DNA from: Amyelois transitella
Lineage: Eukaryota; Arthropoda; Insecta; Lepidoptera; Pyralidae
Assembly (NCBI RefSeq): GCF_032362555.1
Contig: NC_083512.1
Location: 4,638,001 to 4,702,000 of the forward strand
DNA: 64,000 nucleotides
Reading direction: 5' to 3'
A program made the position numbers and the translations under genes. The notes beneath the pieces were generated by a model that saw only the letters and a list, made by a program, of their open reading frames with translations, did not search any database and was not told the DNA's origin. The stretch's first letter is position 1, and every line of letters begins with the position of its first letter. This document shows positions 43,668 through 55,515 of the stretch, one piece after another.

Positions 43668-46600
43668 TAGAGTATAAGATTTCAATTATAGTTAGTTGAG
43701 CATCACATTAAACTCACAGTCATGTACTAACCGGCACATTACAATTAAATCCTTGCCAAGATTTAACGATCGTCTTAAACAAACCTGCTTTACATACAGT
43801 TAACATTAATCGACATCAGCGGTTATGATACGTCAATTTCCATTAAATTTAACATGTAATAAAGTTGAAGGTTAGCTCATAAAGCATACGGGCCAGGTTT
43901 GTCCGAAGTTAGTGTAATGAATACGTGACTTATCGTTAAGTCTCAGGCTGAAACGCCACTTTGGCTCGGCACTTGTCGCTTCCAGCCATCGAGTGATCAT
44001 AAAGTACGGCGGCAGATTTCCTTCCTCCTGACTTCACGTCATTCGGTTGTCGTTGTGGCAGATATCATTTTTTTTGGATAAGAGCCCAGGGTCTGCCTTT
44101 CACATTTTTACCAGTCTGATCACCTCCTTTTTATGAATTTCAGCCATAATTATATCATAGTTAAAAAAATGCACATCACTTCACTTATATTATTCTGGTA
44201 AACTAATCCATCAATGTCGTTATTTTGATGGAAGCGACTTGAAATAAATTTACTTTCATTGTGTTGTGTATCGACACACTTTACTTATTGCATTTCTTAA
44301 GAGTTCGCGTAATTTTACAGTATGATATTTGATTTTATTTTGTTACTTCCCCTCAATTCTTCGAAAGCCAAGCCGAAGATCTTCCGCCAGATCTTCCCTT
44401 AAAAGACGGTTGAGCTCTAATCATTGCTATTAAAAATCATGAAACTTTTCGCAACATGCGCAGGTACGTACATCTTGTTTTAGTAGATACCGCGGTTCAA
44501 ACCAGCAGCTTAAAATGCAATTATGAAGGTAAGTTAAGTTAGCGATGTTTGCTTTTGTGAGGTCTGGTAGGGATGAAGCAAGTTTGTCAGCTGAGTCTTT
44601 TTCCGCTGGTTTTAAAGTCAAACAAACAAAATGATTATAAAGTAAACTAACTAAACCCTTTTCTGTGATGGGCTAGCAACCTGTCGCGTTCTCGATTCCG
44701 TCATTGAGCCATCAAGTGTTGTGAGTTCTGGCTCTTATTCTACCAAGTAAAAAAATATATATCGTGATATCTGTAAGATGATGATGTAAAATAGCCCAAA
44801 TTGTTGCGTCAACGATTAACAAATCCCTTTCTCGCATGTCCGTCCGTCGTAACAATTATTTCCCTTGCCGTTAAATAAGACAGTATCATTTGCTCCGCCG
44901 GGCCCTACCAATCCTCCAAGGAAGGGTAATCGTCTAATTAATACCTACTGTCGGATAGTTTTACGGCTTTGCTAACTTATTGTGAATGGGGGAGAGAACG
45001 CGGTAGTATTCCATAATTAGCGTTACCTCCGTTCTTCTAAGGTATTAATTCTTAGTTCACGTTAAATATTAATTAGAAGTCTTAGATTGTGTAATTGAAG
45101 GTGAGCATGAGCGATTTATTATGGGGTACCTAATCATTAATAAGTAAAATATGTAATGAACGAAAGAAATCTTAAATTTGAGATTTATTTGATCAGTGCT
45201 CCGCATAAGATAATCTTATCGCATTGTGCAGAGAAAGATAAGAAAGAAAAGGAGATTTTTAAATAAAATCATTTTTATAAAATTTGAAGCTTGTGGTTAT
45301 TTAAATCTTATGATCATCAAGCAACCCCCTGGACGACACGGGTAGCAAAATTTTAAACCATACTGACACTGAGAGCATTACATTTATTATCACTGACAAA
45401 GCTTAAAGAGCTTCGTAAAAAGATTAAAAATAAATCTTTTAAAAGCATAGACTTTTAATGTTATAAAATAACTAATAACCCGGCTGTTAATTCTTAATTC
45501 ACGTTTTTAGGCATCATAAAGTTTCTAAAAAATAATTTTATATTGAATTACCCTGTGCAATATGCATACAAGTATGTTCTTTCCGGGAGGGGTAGGAAGA
45601 GACTACATACATCTTTCCACTTGCAATGGTCCTTGTACATATCTACATTCATCAATCTTTATAAAGGAGTTTATCTGTTTTGGTTATTTTCCACCTGACG
45701 TTTCTCCAGAACGTATCCGTATTTTAATATCTTAATAAACAAACTCTCTATAAACGAAAGGGCAATAAATAAATATTGCGTACTTTGATCGCGACAAAAC
45801 AAAATATAAAGAACCAACGAGTGTATAAATTATATAATGTTAGTAACTTAGATAAATATTTATTTAATGTAAGGTACGCTGGTGCCAGTGCATTGTATTA
45901 AGTTATGTTCAAACTTGTACTACGTTCGGACGGCGTGTAGCGAAACCCCTACTGGTAAAGCAGTGTTCACAATTAATTTTGTTTCTGTAGTTCTATTTAA
46001 AATTCGTATTTGTATATTGTAAATTCTTACGTAGGCAGAGCGCCATCCAGGTTGGAAATCATCTTACCCATTTATGTACCTTATGGTTTCGTAGGGTTGT
46101 ATTAGATTAAAAAACGTGCTACGATCAGAACGAGTTCAACGATTGCTACGAGATTTTTATTTGCTACGAAATTAACAACAATTACAGAATTTACGGTTAC
46201 AAATTATTGGTAGCTCTATTTATTTATTTACGCGTGCGTTTGGTTTTTCATCATCATCCTGGGCTCAGGAGAATCTGGGGATAATCACGTTATGTTTTTA
46301 GTTTATAATTTTATCTCAATAGGTAAGTACACCTAGGTATTACCTTGCTTCCTTTAATAACAAAACTGAAGTTGTAATAAGTAAAATTTGTAACACCGAA
46401 TGGTATTACAGTTCACAAGACGGGCCCAAACAAGGATCTCCTAAAGCGCACAAAATATCGTCACGATACGTGACAGTGTCAAAGCAAATTGCTCTTAGTG
46501 TAATAATTCCATAATGTTCAATTTAGCTTGATTTTGTGATACGTCGTACGTGACGATATAATGCCGCTTTGGTACGGACTCAAGGTTTACCACAGAGCAA

Positions 46601-47588
46601 TAATACCCGAGCGGCCATGATGTTCTTTGCTCTGTGATCTGCTAGAATGGATCACGTTCTCGTATCGCTTTCCCGAGCGCATAGCCACGTTCCAAACTAA
46701 TATTGAAATGATTCCAGTTCATCAACGTTGTTTGATTGTTTCGCACGAGTTCGGGATGTTGTCATTATCTTAGAATATTGATTCAGAATGTACTTATTTG
46801 TAATGAAAGGTTTTTAAATATTTTATTAATAACACATAATTAACGGACTTTTTTAATATCAAGATGAATTATTCGTTAATATGAAGATGTTTTTTTTTAC
46901 CGGTCCTGGTTACAAACTAACTGTTACGTACGCGGCCAAAGAGCTTTGATATTTTGCTTACAGTAATTTTTAATATGTAGGTTGAGGAAATCTCAATTTT
47001 TGTAATTTGCTTCACTAGATATACGTCGTGAAAAAAAATTACTGAAATAATCTTTGTTGAATTTTTTCTGAATAAAAGTTTCTATGCCAAAGTATTGCTA
47101 TTCGTAAAAAATTTATACTTTTACGAATAATTTAACCTACTTCTTAATAACTCATAGAAGGTAATCAGCTCAACAAGCCAACCAATTAGCAATATGATGT
47201 TTGCCTTTAATGTTATCACACATTAAAAAGTTTCCCGAAATTGCACCGGTCTTCCACGAAAAGATCACGTAGAAAACTTTTAATAAAGTTCTTGGAGTAC
47301 CTCTGAGACATCGTTACGTCTCTAGGTTACGACGAAGCCTGGAAAATTGAATACTGAGAGTAAATATTTGTATATTTTACATTGCTTATTCTCGCGACTA
47401 CTCAAATTACTTCTCCAAGTCTACACCGTAGTGGAACTAGTTCCGCATAATTATAGTTTTGTTCTGTTCGTAATTCACCAAACTCATATTTTGCTGAACT
47501 TGTTAGTTGTTCCAAATTTAATTACGATGAGGTAGAAAAATTTTTAGATATGTACTTCTGCTAAACTGGGGTTTTTGAGAATTATTTT
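43668..47588. other. Gene-free stretch
   Basis: No supported gene. It contains an RTE-tail scrap (45575-45650) and a weak SINE scrap near 44670-44740 (GATGGGCTAGCAACCTGTCG). Near 47105-47130 a 10-bp inverted repeat (ATTCGTAAAA and its complement) is visible. Confidence 0.4.
45575..45650 (-). repeat. RTE LINE 3'-terminal scrap
   Basis: It contains CTTTCCGGGAGGGGTAGGAA, GAGACTAC and CTTTCCACTTGCAATGGTCC, matching the reverse complement of the last ~65 bp of the RTE copies, without the tail. Confidence 0.65.
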
Positions 47589-47650
47589 AAATAATATTTT
47601 CAAATCCTTGTTCAAACAAGGAGTTCAAACTCCAAATTGGAATATTATTT
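47589..47650. repeat. Chained palindromes enclosed by an outer inverted repeat
   Basis: Outer arms AAATAATATT (47589-47598) and AATATTATTT (47641-47650) enclose three palindromes that overlap end to end: CCTTGTTCAAACAAGG (47606-47621), GGAGTTCAAACTCC (47620-47633) and CCAAATTGG (47632-47640). Each shares its last two bases with the next. The predicted fold is a multi-branch stem with short TTCAAA-type loops. Confidence 0.75.
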
Positions 47651-48194
47651 CATTTCATAAAATATTTATAACAGTCTTATAAAAAGGAAAAAAAAATATA
47701 TTCCCATGGGATTCGAGTCCGGGCAAAAGTAGCTTGCATAATAAATCTGTATAAAATGAGCGAAACCTCAATGTCAAACATTTCTTCTACATAGTTGAAG
47801 ATTTTTTAACAATGAAGATATCTATGAACCCAAATATAATTGCCACATATAACACACATCTATTCTCCATTCCAAATCACTTACAGACCTCGAGCTTATA
47901 ATTCACAACAAATGGCTTTACCTGTTAGAACAAAAAATTATAATAAAAATAAAGAACAGGTGAGCTAGAATTGTATCTGCCAATATTTGGCTTACAAATA
48001 GTAAATACTTGTAGTAAATGTTGGAATAAGTAAAACTGGACTGCGTCCAGTCGCGCACGATCCAGCGTCCCATGAATTTAGATTGCAAGTTTATTCCAAG
48101 TTCAAAATTCATCTGATGTACACACACTGCTATGTATAATTTGATGTGAGAAATATGTTTCATTTCTGTAGGTATACTCCATTTCTTTAGATAC

Positions 48195-48389
48195 ATACAT
48201 AAAATCACGTCTCTTTCCCAGAGGGGTAGGCAGAGAATACCTCTTTCCACTTGCCTCGATCTCTGCATTCTTTCTTCGCTTCATCCACATTCATAACTCT
48301 CTTCATGTAAGCTCGGCGGTTTCGGGTACTTTTGACCTGACCCCTTACCAGGACGTCCTTCATTTGATCAAGATACGTTCGTCTAGGTC
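48195..48389 (-). mobile_element. 5'-truncated RTE LINE 3' end
   Basis: This minus-strand copy encodes only the last ~60 residues (RPRRTYLDQMKDVLVRGQV, KSTRNRRAYMKRVMNVDEAK, ECRDRGKWKEV) and ends in an ATGTATGT tail. TTAGATAC at 48187-48194 and 48390-48397 is a probable 8-bp target-site duplication. It differs from the two long copies at several residues (for example Tyr for Cys and Met for Ile), so it is somewhat older. Confidence 0.88.
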
Positions 48390-49069
48390 TTAGATACCTA
48401 CTGATATAATAGTAAACAAACTTGAAATGTCTTTTTATAAAAAAATACATTTGTAAAGTAAAGTACTTACCGTAACAAGCAAAAGAATTATAACATTAGT
48501 AATTTAATTTTGCTTTTTATTTTTATGGCTATTCAAAAATGTATGTTTCAACAAAAAGTCGTATCAAGATTTTTTACCATTATTTCAGTACCTACCGAAA
48601 TTGCTTATAGTTTGTACGGTATATTGGGTGAACGGCCCCGGAGATAATGTTCGTACGTGAATCTCGAACTACATTCAAATTGGGAATATAATATTGTTCT
48701 AGTTGTTCCATCTTCAAAATCTGTTTCGTAGTAGCCTAATTGATTTTGAACTTCGCACGATGAAAGGTGTTAAAGATCTACCGCGTCTTTTGTTAGTACT
48801 TAATTAATAATTATGAAGTTTAACAATAATTCTCTGATAAAATCGTAGTTATGTATGAGCTTTGTTGGCATATTCGTCTTTTAATCTATACCGGGTCCGA
48901 AATTCATAGACTGATTATATTGATAACTTTTCTGAGTTGTTACATTAGACTTTGAAACGATTATCTTGATGACGGTGAGGAATGTCATCATAAGGAAATT
49001 TGCATATCCAGGCAATTATTGTCTCACCGTCATCTGCGTCAAACTGGATTTCATTCTCACTACTCTAAA

Positions 49070-49145
49070 AGGGAGCCCGGGGTGAACCTTTTACTATGGA
49101 TTCTAGTTTGGGTAAGTCAGGTTATAAGACAAAGCAACTCCCGTC
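49070..49145 (+). repeat. Dispersed repeat (GGGTAAGTCAGG family), copy 4
   Basis: It reads GAGCCCGGGGTGAACCTTTT, ACTATGGATTCTAGTTTG, GGGTAAGTCAGG and AAGCAACTCCCGTCCC, aligned with the copy at 5488-5605. Instead of the usual continuation it runs into the hairpin cluster. Confidence 0.55.
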
Positions 49146-49310
49146 CCTTCAGGGACAATTCGAACAGGTTAAAAGCAAGTTACTGGCTAATACATTGACA
49201 AAACATCTAACTGGCTGCCAGTTAGATGTTTTCTCTATATATTTGATCTACTTAGTTGGTAAGTGTACACCTTTAGGTGTACACTTACCACTTACACGTC
49301 CTTTAGGACG
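49143..49310. repeat. Cluster of four perfect hairpins in 168 bp
   Basis: Hairpin 1: GTCCC-TTCA-GGGAC (49143-49156). Hairpin 2: a 15-bp stem around CTG (49200-49232). Hairpin 3: a 15-bp stem TGGTAAGTGTACACC with loop TTTA (49257-49290). Hairpin 4: CGTCC-TTTA-GGACG (49297-49310). All four stems are exact and three have 4-nt loops of the form TTYA. They follow directly on copy 4 of a dispersed repeat. Confidence 0.8.
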
Positions 49311-51600
49311 AATCAAATAACTTTGAGCCGCCACTTGAGATGCTCTATCAAATCTTGTGAACCAGTGTTCCCCAAAGTTATGCAGCCTTGTGAAACATCT
49401 TACCAGATAGATACGTTTTCATTGATTATTAACAAATAGAATATCTACTAAATTGATCTTATATTTTTTTTGTTGTTTTTAATTATCTTAATATTAATCG
49501 AATTCTATCATAAAACAGACACCGAACGCCCGATGTCGTATCAGCAACCAATCGTAATCAAGGTTCTCCATCTCGGCATGTTGAACTCCTTCCAACGACA
49601 ATCAAATTATCTTACTATAATTTTTTGCCATTTTGATAATCAGCCTTAGCAACGTAGAAGTATATGAGTAGAAAATGAAATGTTAAGATGGTAAAGTCAT
49701 GGTATATAAAACGGAGGTAAATGGGAATTTTTGAAATAGAAAGGGGCTAGGTAGGTAAGTAAAATAATATGGCAGTATAGAGGGATCGCGAGGAGTGGAA
49801 AGATGTAGCTTCTGCCTACTTCTCATGATGAAAGTATATAATACCAGCGCATACACGCCGCTGCACTATATATAACGCAATTAAATCACAACTTTCAAGT
49901 TTCACTTATATGGTATACCTACATATGTATGCCATTTCTTTACGCTCATTACGCCACGTCTCGTCTTTGTATGCCACTAGAGGCGTATGCCTGAGCTCCG
50001 TAGATAACACACAAAGGGTAACGATTCACTAATATTGAAATTTCACGTATTCAATTTAAACCTTTCACCCTCGTAATAGCGACGAAGTTTGAAATATTGT
50101 AGGCACCGTATTCACAATAATATGGTGTAATGAAGATATAAATCGATGTTGAATTTAGTAATATATTAATAATGAAACTTTGATATACTTAGTAGGGTTG
50201 GAATATCGTTTAGGATTTAACTTATCTAGGGATTAATATTTAAAAAACGCTTAGAATATTTTGTTTTGTTTTTATTTTACCAAGCATGTTTTATGGCATC
50301 AAAAAGTGAGCAGAACGAGAACAAAATTAACCACCAAGAATGTAAACCTAATTTTTTTTGGACTCCGAGTTTGCTCGTGTCATTATTTGACTTCCACACT
50401 TCTGTGGCAAGTGCGAGAAAGATAATATATATAATTGACCTAGGTCACTTTGGTATTCTACAAAAATAGCATCAGACACTCTTCTCACATGAAATATCAG
50501 GGAATAATAATTACATACATATTGCATACAAACATTAATTCATGACTCATTTCAAAGGGCCTACTCCTAAATAGGGATATATACTTTTTATGCTTTATAC
50601 ACATTCTTGAATTCACTGAGCTTTTAGGGAACTCTGTTATATTAGGAAATGATAATTACATCATCAACAAAAGCTTGAATAGTTGAACGCTCTAAAATAA
50701 TAGCTTGAAATATAACAATGAATTTACTATCTTATTGTGTCGTGACAAAGCGTCACGCGTGACTGGGCGTCGTTCAGATGTGAACTGAACATTCAGGTGT
50801 AACCGATAGCGATTCTCGTGAAAAATACCTCTCAGCTCTTGGAAAGATAATTCATTTATACTAATTGAACGACCGAGCGAAGCGAGTGGTCTACCATTCA
50901 ACTTAGGGCGACAACACATTTTGTGTGTGTGTATGTTTGTAACGCGGTAACTGTCGACCCATTAGTCTGATTTTGACGAAACATAAAACGTGTGTAGAAT
51001 TTGTCGATAGAATTTTAATAAAAATAAAATTAAATCTGATAAGCAGTTTGAGAATTATTTAAAATTTTGTAAAAATTTTAAGTATTCGCGAGGTTCGTGG
51101 CGAACTACTAGTATTAGGTATATAGAGGTAAAGTTTGTCCGTCAGGATCATCCATGTAAATTCTTTCACCGCTAAAAGGTACATTATCTGCGAGTCATAC
51201 CGCTAAACTTGGCTAGGCTCTGTCTGGTGGCTTTTACGCTTGGTGCCTTGACTGACTTTTACAATCTACATTGGAAGAGATAAGTTAACTTTGTTTACAA
51301 TGAAAAAAAAAACTAACAACTTTCTATGCGATGCTTTAGTTACGGATTTGGTATACAATGTGCCACTAAGAAAAGCACCACCTCAATATGAACCTCACTG
51401 TTTCTAAGTCACAACTAAAACGTCACGAAATTCGGCAACACAATTCAAATTTTAATACATCAACAATGTTAGCGCTGTAAAAGCGAAATATTGACTAGGG
51501 ACACAGTTACAAGCTTTAACTCCAGAATAAACAGCTGCATTGCATATGAATTGAAACAAAGTATTGGTATTCCTGGCACTTGGAAGTGAAAAGTTATGAA
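49311..51600. other. Gene-free stretch
   Basis: No coding evidence. It contains a short RTE-tail scrap near 49775-49825 (GGGATCGCGAGGAGTGGAAA, TTCTGCCTACTTCTC) and the repeat at 50866-51113. Confidence 0.4.
50866..51113 (+). repeat. Helitron-like non-autonomous element
   Basis: It begins near GAACGACCGAGCGAAGCGAG, contains TTGTAACGCGGTAACTGTCG and GTCTGATTTTGACGAAAC, and ends TATTCGCGAGGTTCG, then GAACTACTAG before T. The body is shared with 36601-36812. A CTAG end before T is consistent with a Helitron. Confidence 0.5.
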
Positions 51601-51605
51601 GGTTT

Positions 51606-51678
51606 TATAAACTGCAGGTGACGTGTAGTGTACGAGTTTCAGTGTAAAGTGCAAGATGTGGTGTGGATTACGTTATTT
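51606..51678 (+). promoter_or_regulatory. Speculative promoter and tiny first coding exon
   Basis: TATAAA at 51606, a TTTCAGTG initiator-like motif (A at 51641), an ATG at 51656 with seven open codons (MWCGLRY plus two bases), then a near-perfect donor GTAAGTAT at 51679. Many insect secreted-protein genes start with such a short exon, but I cannot find a matching second exon, and the TATA-initiator spacing (about 35) is slightly long. It could be chance. Confidence 0.2.
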
Positions 51679-53289
51679 GTAAGTATATTTTATCTTTTTA
51701 AAGCCCTCGTCCTGGGAATTGGTATCTACTAGGTACTTACAAGAGATATTGAAAATATCGTCAGAGCACAATCGTATCATGCTTTTGTGTTTATACACCT
51801 ACTATCACGCCTGTTTCCAGGCAGAGACTATAGATTTCCACATGCTATGATCCGTACATAACTCTCCAGCTTCTTCTAAACGCATAAAGAACTGTTTTCT
51901 TGGATAATCGACGATTATGGGTACTCCTAACATAACTACGTACGGGTACTCATAACGGATGCTTTTTAATGCTTTATGGGTCAGAGACAGAGTCAATAGT
52001 GTAGGAATTATGTAAAGACTTTGCTTACTTGGATGGCTTAATTATGGTGATGGTTTAATTGAGATTGGAATCATGTAAAAGAAGACACCCTCGTTTGAAG
52101 AGTAAGTTTTTGTTTTAACAGGAGTAATGTTCACTCATTATATTTATTTTATGCATGAAACTTATTACGGTCAATAACATAAAGCCAATAAGATTTTTCA
52201 TCATCAAAGTGTTATTTGTCTCAAGTTAAGAAGACGAACTTGATTAGTTTCATTTTATGACAGTAAGCCGCAGGTGTTGTTTCCTTCAACACTTAGGATA
52301 AAAGCAGGATTATTTCATTTTACGACGCTTTCACGTTTTCGCATCTTGTTATTTTCAATAATTATTTTTGGATGGTTTTGTGCAAGATCTTTATCTTATA
52401 AAAATGTGTTTGAGCGGCTAGCTTTTAAATACGTCGGTGGAACATCTTCAACTTTTCTATTGTCGTTGTTTCAATATTTTTATCTTCTGGTAAGTCTTGT
52501 TTTTATTTTCTTATTTTTCTCATTATTGGTATGTAGTCACATCATTTTTTTGTAAAAAAGACAAGGATGCAATTGGGACATATGTCGATAGGTAGCCGGT
52601 GATGATGATTTACTGTCCAGGGTTGTGGTTTAAGGTGGGTCTCAGGGTCCTTCCCTTTGCAGCAAGATGGTTGAGGTAATGCAAATAGAATAAGGTGGAC
52701 GATAACAACGAAAAAAATATGCAACTTTTTTAAAAATAAGCGAATACACAAACCATCAAACAATGAGTAAGTTAACAAATTTCGAGGCAGGAACATTAAG
52801 GAAATGCGATTACGACGGAACCGGAAGTTAGTTTAAGTTGAGCGGCGGAGTATCCGCGCAACATCCGCATTTTGTGGACATATGGAGAACTTTATTATTA
52901 CCATGCATCGTACCTACATCAATATATATATATTTATAGTTTGTCCTTATCAACAAAGGCGACTTAAAGTGGGCTTAATTTATGAAACGACTAGCTTTTA
53001 CCTGCAGCCTCGCCCGCTCGAATTTAGTGTTTGTGACATAGGTACCTCTAATGTCCATAGCTGGGGCTTTATACTGCGAGTTTTCTGCATACCTTCCTCA
53101 AATATAACCAGTATAACATAACTGAAATAGGAAAATAGAAACAAGCACGAGAACTTTGAATTACCCCTACTACGCGATAGTAATGTGTTTCGTGTCAACA
53201 ATTTGTATGAAAATGAAACGAAATTTGGGAAAAAATCGTTTTAGCAATGATGTCTAGCCATTATTCGGTTTCATCACACTTGTCTGAAT

Positions 53290-53385
53290 CTCAATTCTAT
53301 TATTTAACTTTCTAGCTGAGCATGGCCTTTCTGTCCTTGTGAGAGTGTTGGGTCTGTGAACCCCGTAAGGAATAATGATACGACA
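53290..53385 (+). repeat. RTE-tailed SINE 3' fragment
   Basis: TTCTAGCTGAGCATGGCCTT, TCTGTCCTTGTGAGAGTGTT, GGGTCTGTGAACCCCGTAAG and GAATAATGATACGA follow the SINE 3' third with many changes. A second scrap of the same type lies at about 53440-53510. Confidence 0.5.
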
Positions 53386-54077
53386 TTTTAAAACGTCGAG
53401 GTTATATTCAACGATCTGTCACTATCTGTATATCAATTTCATCATAGAGCCATCCAGCTGAGCGTGGCCTTCGAGTCTTTTTGAAACTTAAGATCCGTTT
53501 ACCCCGTGATTAACATGTCTTTTTTGAGTGAATAATTTGCTTATAAGTTCGCCGTGTGATTTTCGCCACTTTAAAACAGAACCACTCCTTCTCTTATCAG
53601 CGAATGTTGTAAAATGTGACAAAAGGTATACGCACTATACCTAGAGTAGCCATCTTTTAATTTATTCAACTATGTCAGGCTGTAGTTATTTTGGTGAATA
53701 GTGATTAAAATCTAGATTAAAATTTATAAATTAATCAAAATCAATACGTCAATGTTGTACAAGCAAATAAAACACTGTTCACTAAACTATAATTTGGCTA
53801 ATGTATCTAAAACAACTGCACATTTGATAATAACAGATGCATCATAAATATTTCGCATTGAAATTGCACAATTCATTAAATCTGGATATCAAAGGAATAA
53901 AATAATATTTCGTACACAAATTAATATTCGCTGAACACTACCCCGCGGCCGTCCACATTTGATACGTGGTTTCTAGGTTGTATTGATTCGATTTTGTATA
54001 ATGAATTATTTGCTCTTTTTTTTGTAGCTTAGACAGCTACATAAATAAGTAAATTATACAAACATATACTGCAAGGG

Positions 54078-54422
54078 ATATAATCACGGATATATCCCTT
54101 GCAGGGTAGACAGAACCGAAAGTCTTGGAAAGACTGAGAGGTCACATTCAGCTGTTTGACTTCATGATAGAATTGAACTTCAAATAGTGATAGGTACTCA
54201 AATAGGAATAAGTAGTGCCCTTGTACTGAATTTCTTTTTATTTTAAGTTTTATTCTTATTTACCTTGATGTACATAAATATATGAATAAATGGATTGCTA
54301 GCCTATCGACTAAAAGAAGAATCTCAAGTTGATAAGCCTATCCCTTAGTGTTTTAAATCATCCATGTGAAAGAGATGGAGTAGTTCTATTATTTTTCTAT
54401 TGGCGCAGGAAACCACACGGCT
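54078..54422 (-). mobile_element. RTE-tailed SINE containing a nested LINE fragment
   Basis: The two halves of the SINE (54078-54190 with CCCTTGCAGGGTAGACAGA and AGTCTTGGAAAGACTGAGAG; 54292-54422 with GATTGCTAGCCTATCGAC, AAGAAGAATCTCAAGTTGAT and GGAAACCACACGGC) are separated by about 100 bp of foreign sequence. Near-complete at its 5' end. Confidence 0.75.
54191..54291 (+). repeat. LINE 3'-end fragment nested in a SINE
   Basis: Its reverse complement holds AAACTTAAAATAAA, AGAAATTCAGTACAAGGGCA and CTACTTATTCCTA, the 3' block seen also at 16640-16745 and 55410-55510. It interrupts the SINE between CAAATAGTGATAGG and the GCTAGCC block. Confidence 0.55.
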
Positions 54423-55029
54423 TAGTAATAGGGTCCCGTTTTTACCTTTAAGGTACGAAACCCTAAAAAATACGCCTATTTCCCGGAGAAGTATGCAGCG
54501 ACTACTTCTTTCCGCTTCTAAGGATCCCTGCATATACTATTTATTTAGATGGTGATTATCTCTTTATGCTATAGATTGCACGAATTGCTATTTATTCTTA
54601 ATCCCGAACGGGACCATCAAGGCACGTATATACGTACACTCCCCAACAAAAAAAATCTTATTGAATCTATATGCACAAAAATACAAAAAGAGCTAGTGTA
54701 ACCAAGCATCGAGTAAAAAATTAATAGAAATTGTGAAAAATATTATGTGGTGATTGAGTGTTGATGGTCGATTGGTTAGGTTGGATACCATAATCTACCC
54801 TTTCGAAATAACCTACTTGTTGCAATGTGTACATATACAAGGTAGGTAAGGTTAAGGTTGTTCGTGTTGTTTTCAATTGGTACCCCAACAGAAAGCACTG
54901 GATTCTAAGCCATTAATTTATTCCATTCCGATACCGAGTACCTCATTACAGATAACTAGAGCCAAGACGAACGCACTTTGAACGAACCGGGGAACTAATG
55001 GTGGAAAGTCATGTCTTAAGTATTAGTAC

Positions 55030-55066
55030 GTAGTTTCTGCCTACACCTCTGGGAAAGAGGCGTGAT
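55030..55066 (+). repeat. RTE LINE 3'-terminal scrap
   Basis: TAGTTTCTGCCTACACCTCT and GGGAAAGAGGCGTGAT match the last ~35 bp of the RTE ORF end; no (ATGT)n tail is left. Confidence 0.6.
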
Positions 55067-55399
55067 ATCATTGTTTGTCGATTACGATCGATAGCAAATT
55101 TTTGATGGGTTCATTGTATTAAAAGTTTTCAATGGTTGACTGGTATATTGTACGATTATAACTTTTGCAATAATGAGTAAATAATTAATATCGGTGAATA
55201 TCTCATGGCAATCCTACCCAGGCAGGCTCAACTCGTACTTGACTCGAATTGACACCACGCGTGACTTCGCATGACGTGTCGCTTTGCCTTCCACATCCTA
55301 TAGCTGTCGACATCTTGTAGTATGATTGATAGTCTTCAATTCATATAGGTAGTATGTATTCGTTCTTACAAATTCATACTCCATCAATATAGTTTTAGG

Positions 55400-55515
55400 A
55401 ATATCAAAGAAAAAAAGAAAGAATAGAACTTAAACTAAAGAGAAATTTAGTACAAGGGCACTACTTATTTCTAGATAAATTTCTTCCAGCAGGCCCACGA
55501 CAGGAAAAAGTAAAG
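55400..55515 (-). repeat. LINE 3'-end fragment
   Basis: GTACAAGGGCACTACTTATT, AAATTTCTTCCAGCAGGCCC and ACGACAGGAAAAAG match the fragment in odorant receptor intron 1 (16640-16745). Confidence 0.55.

Noticed and set aside
52274..52555. A multi-pass membrane protein ORF
   Set aside because: The hydrophobicity comes from T-rich DNA (Phe/Leu codons). I see no family motif or splice context.
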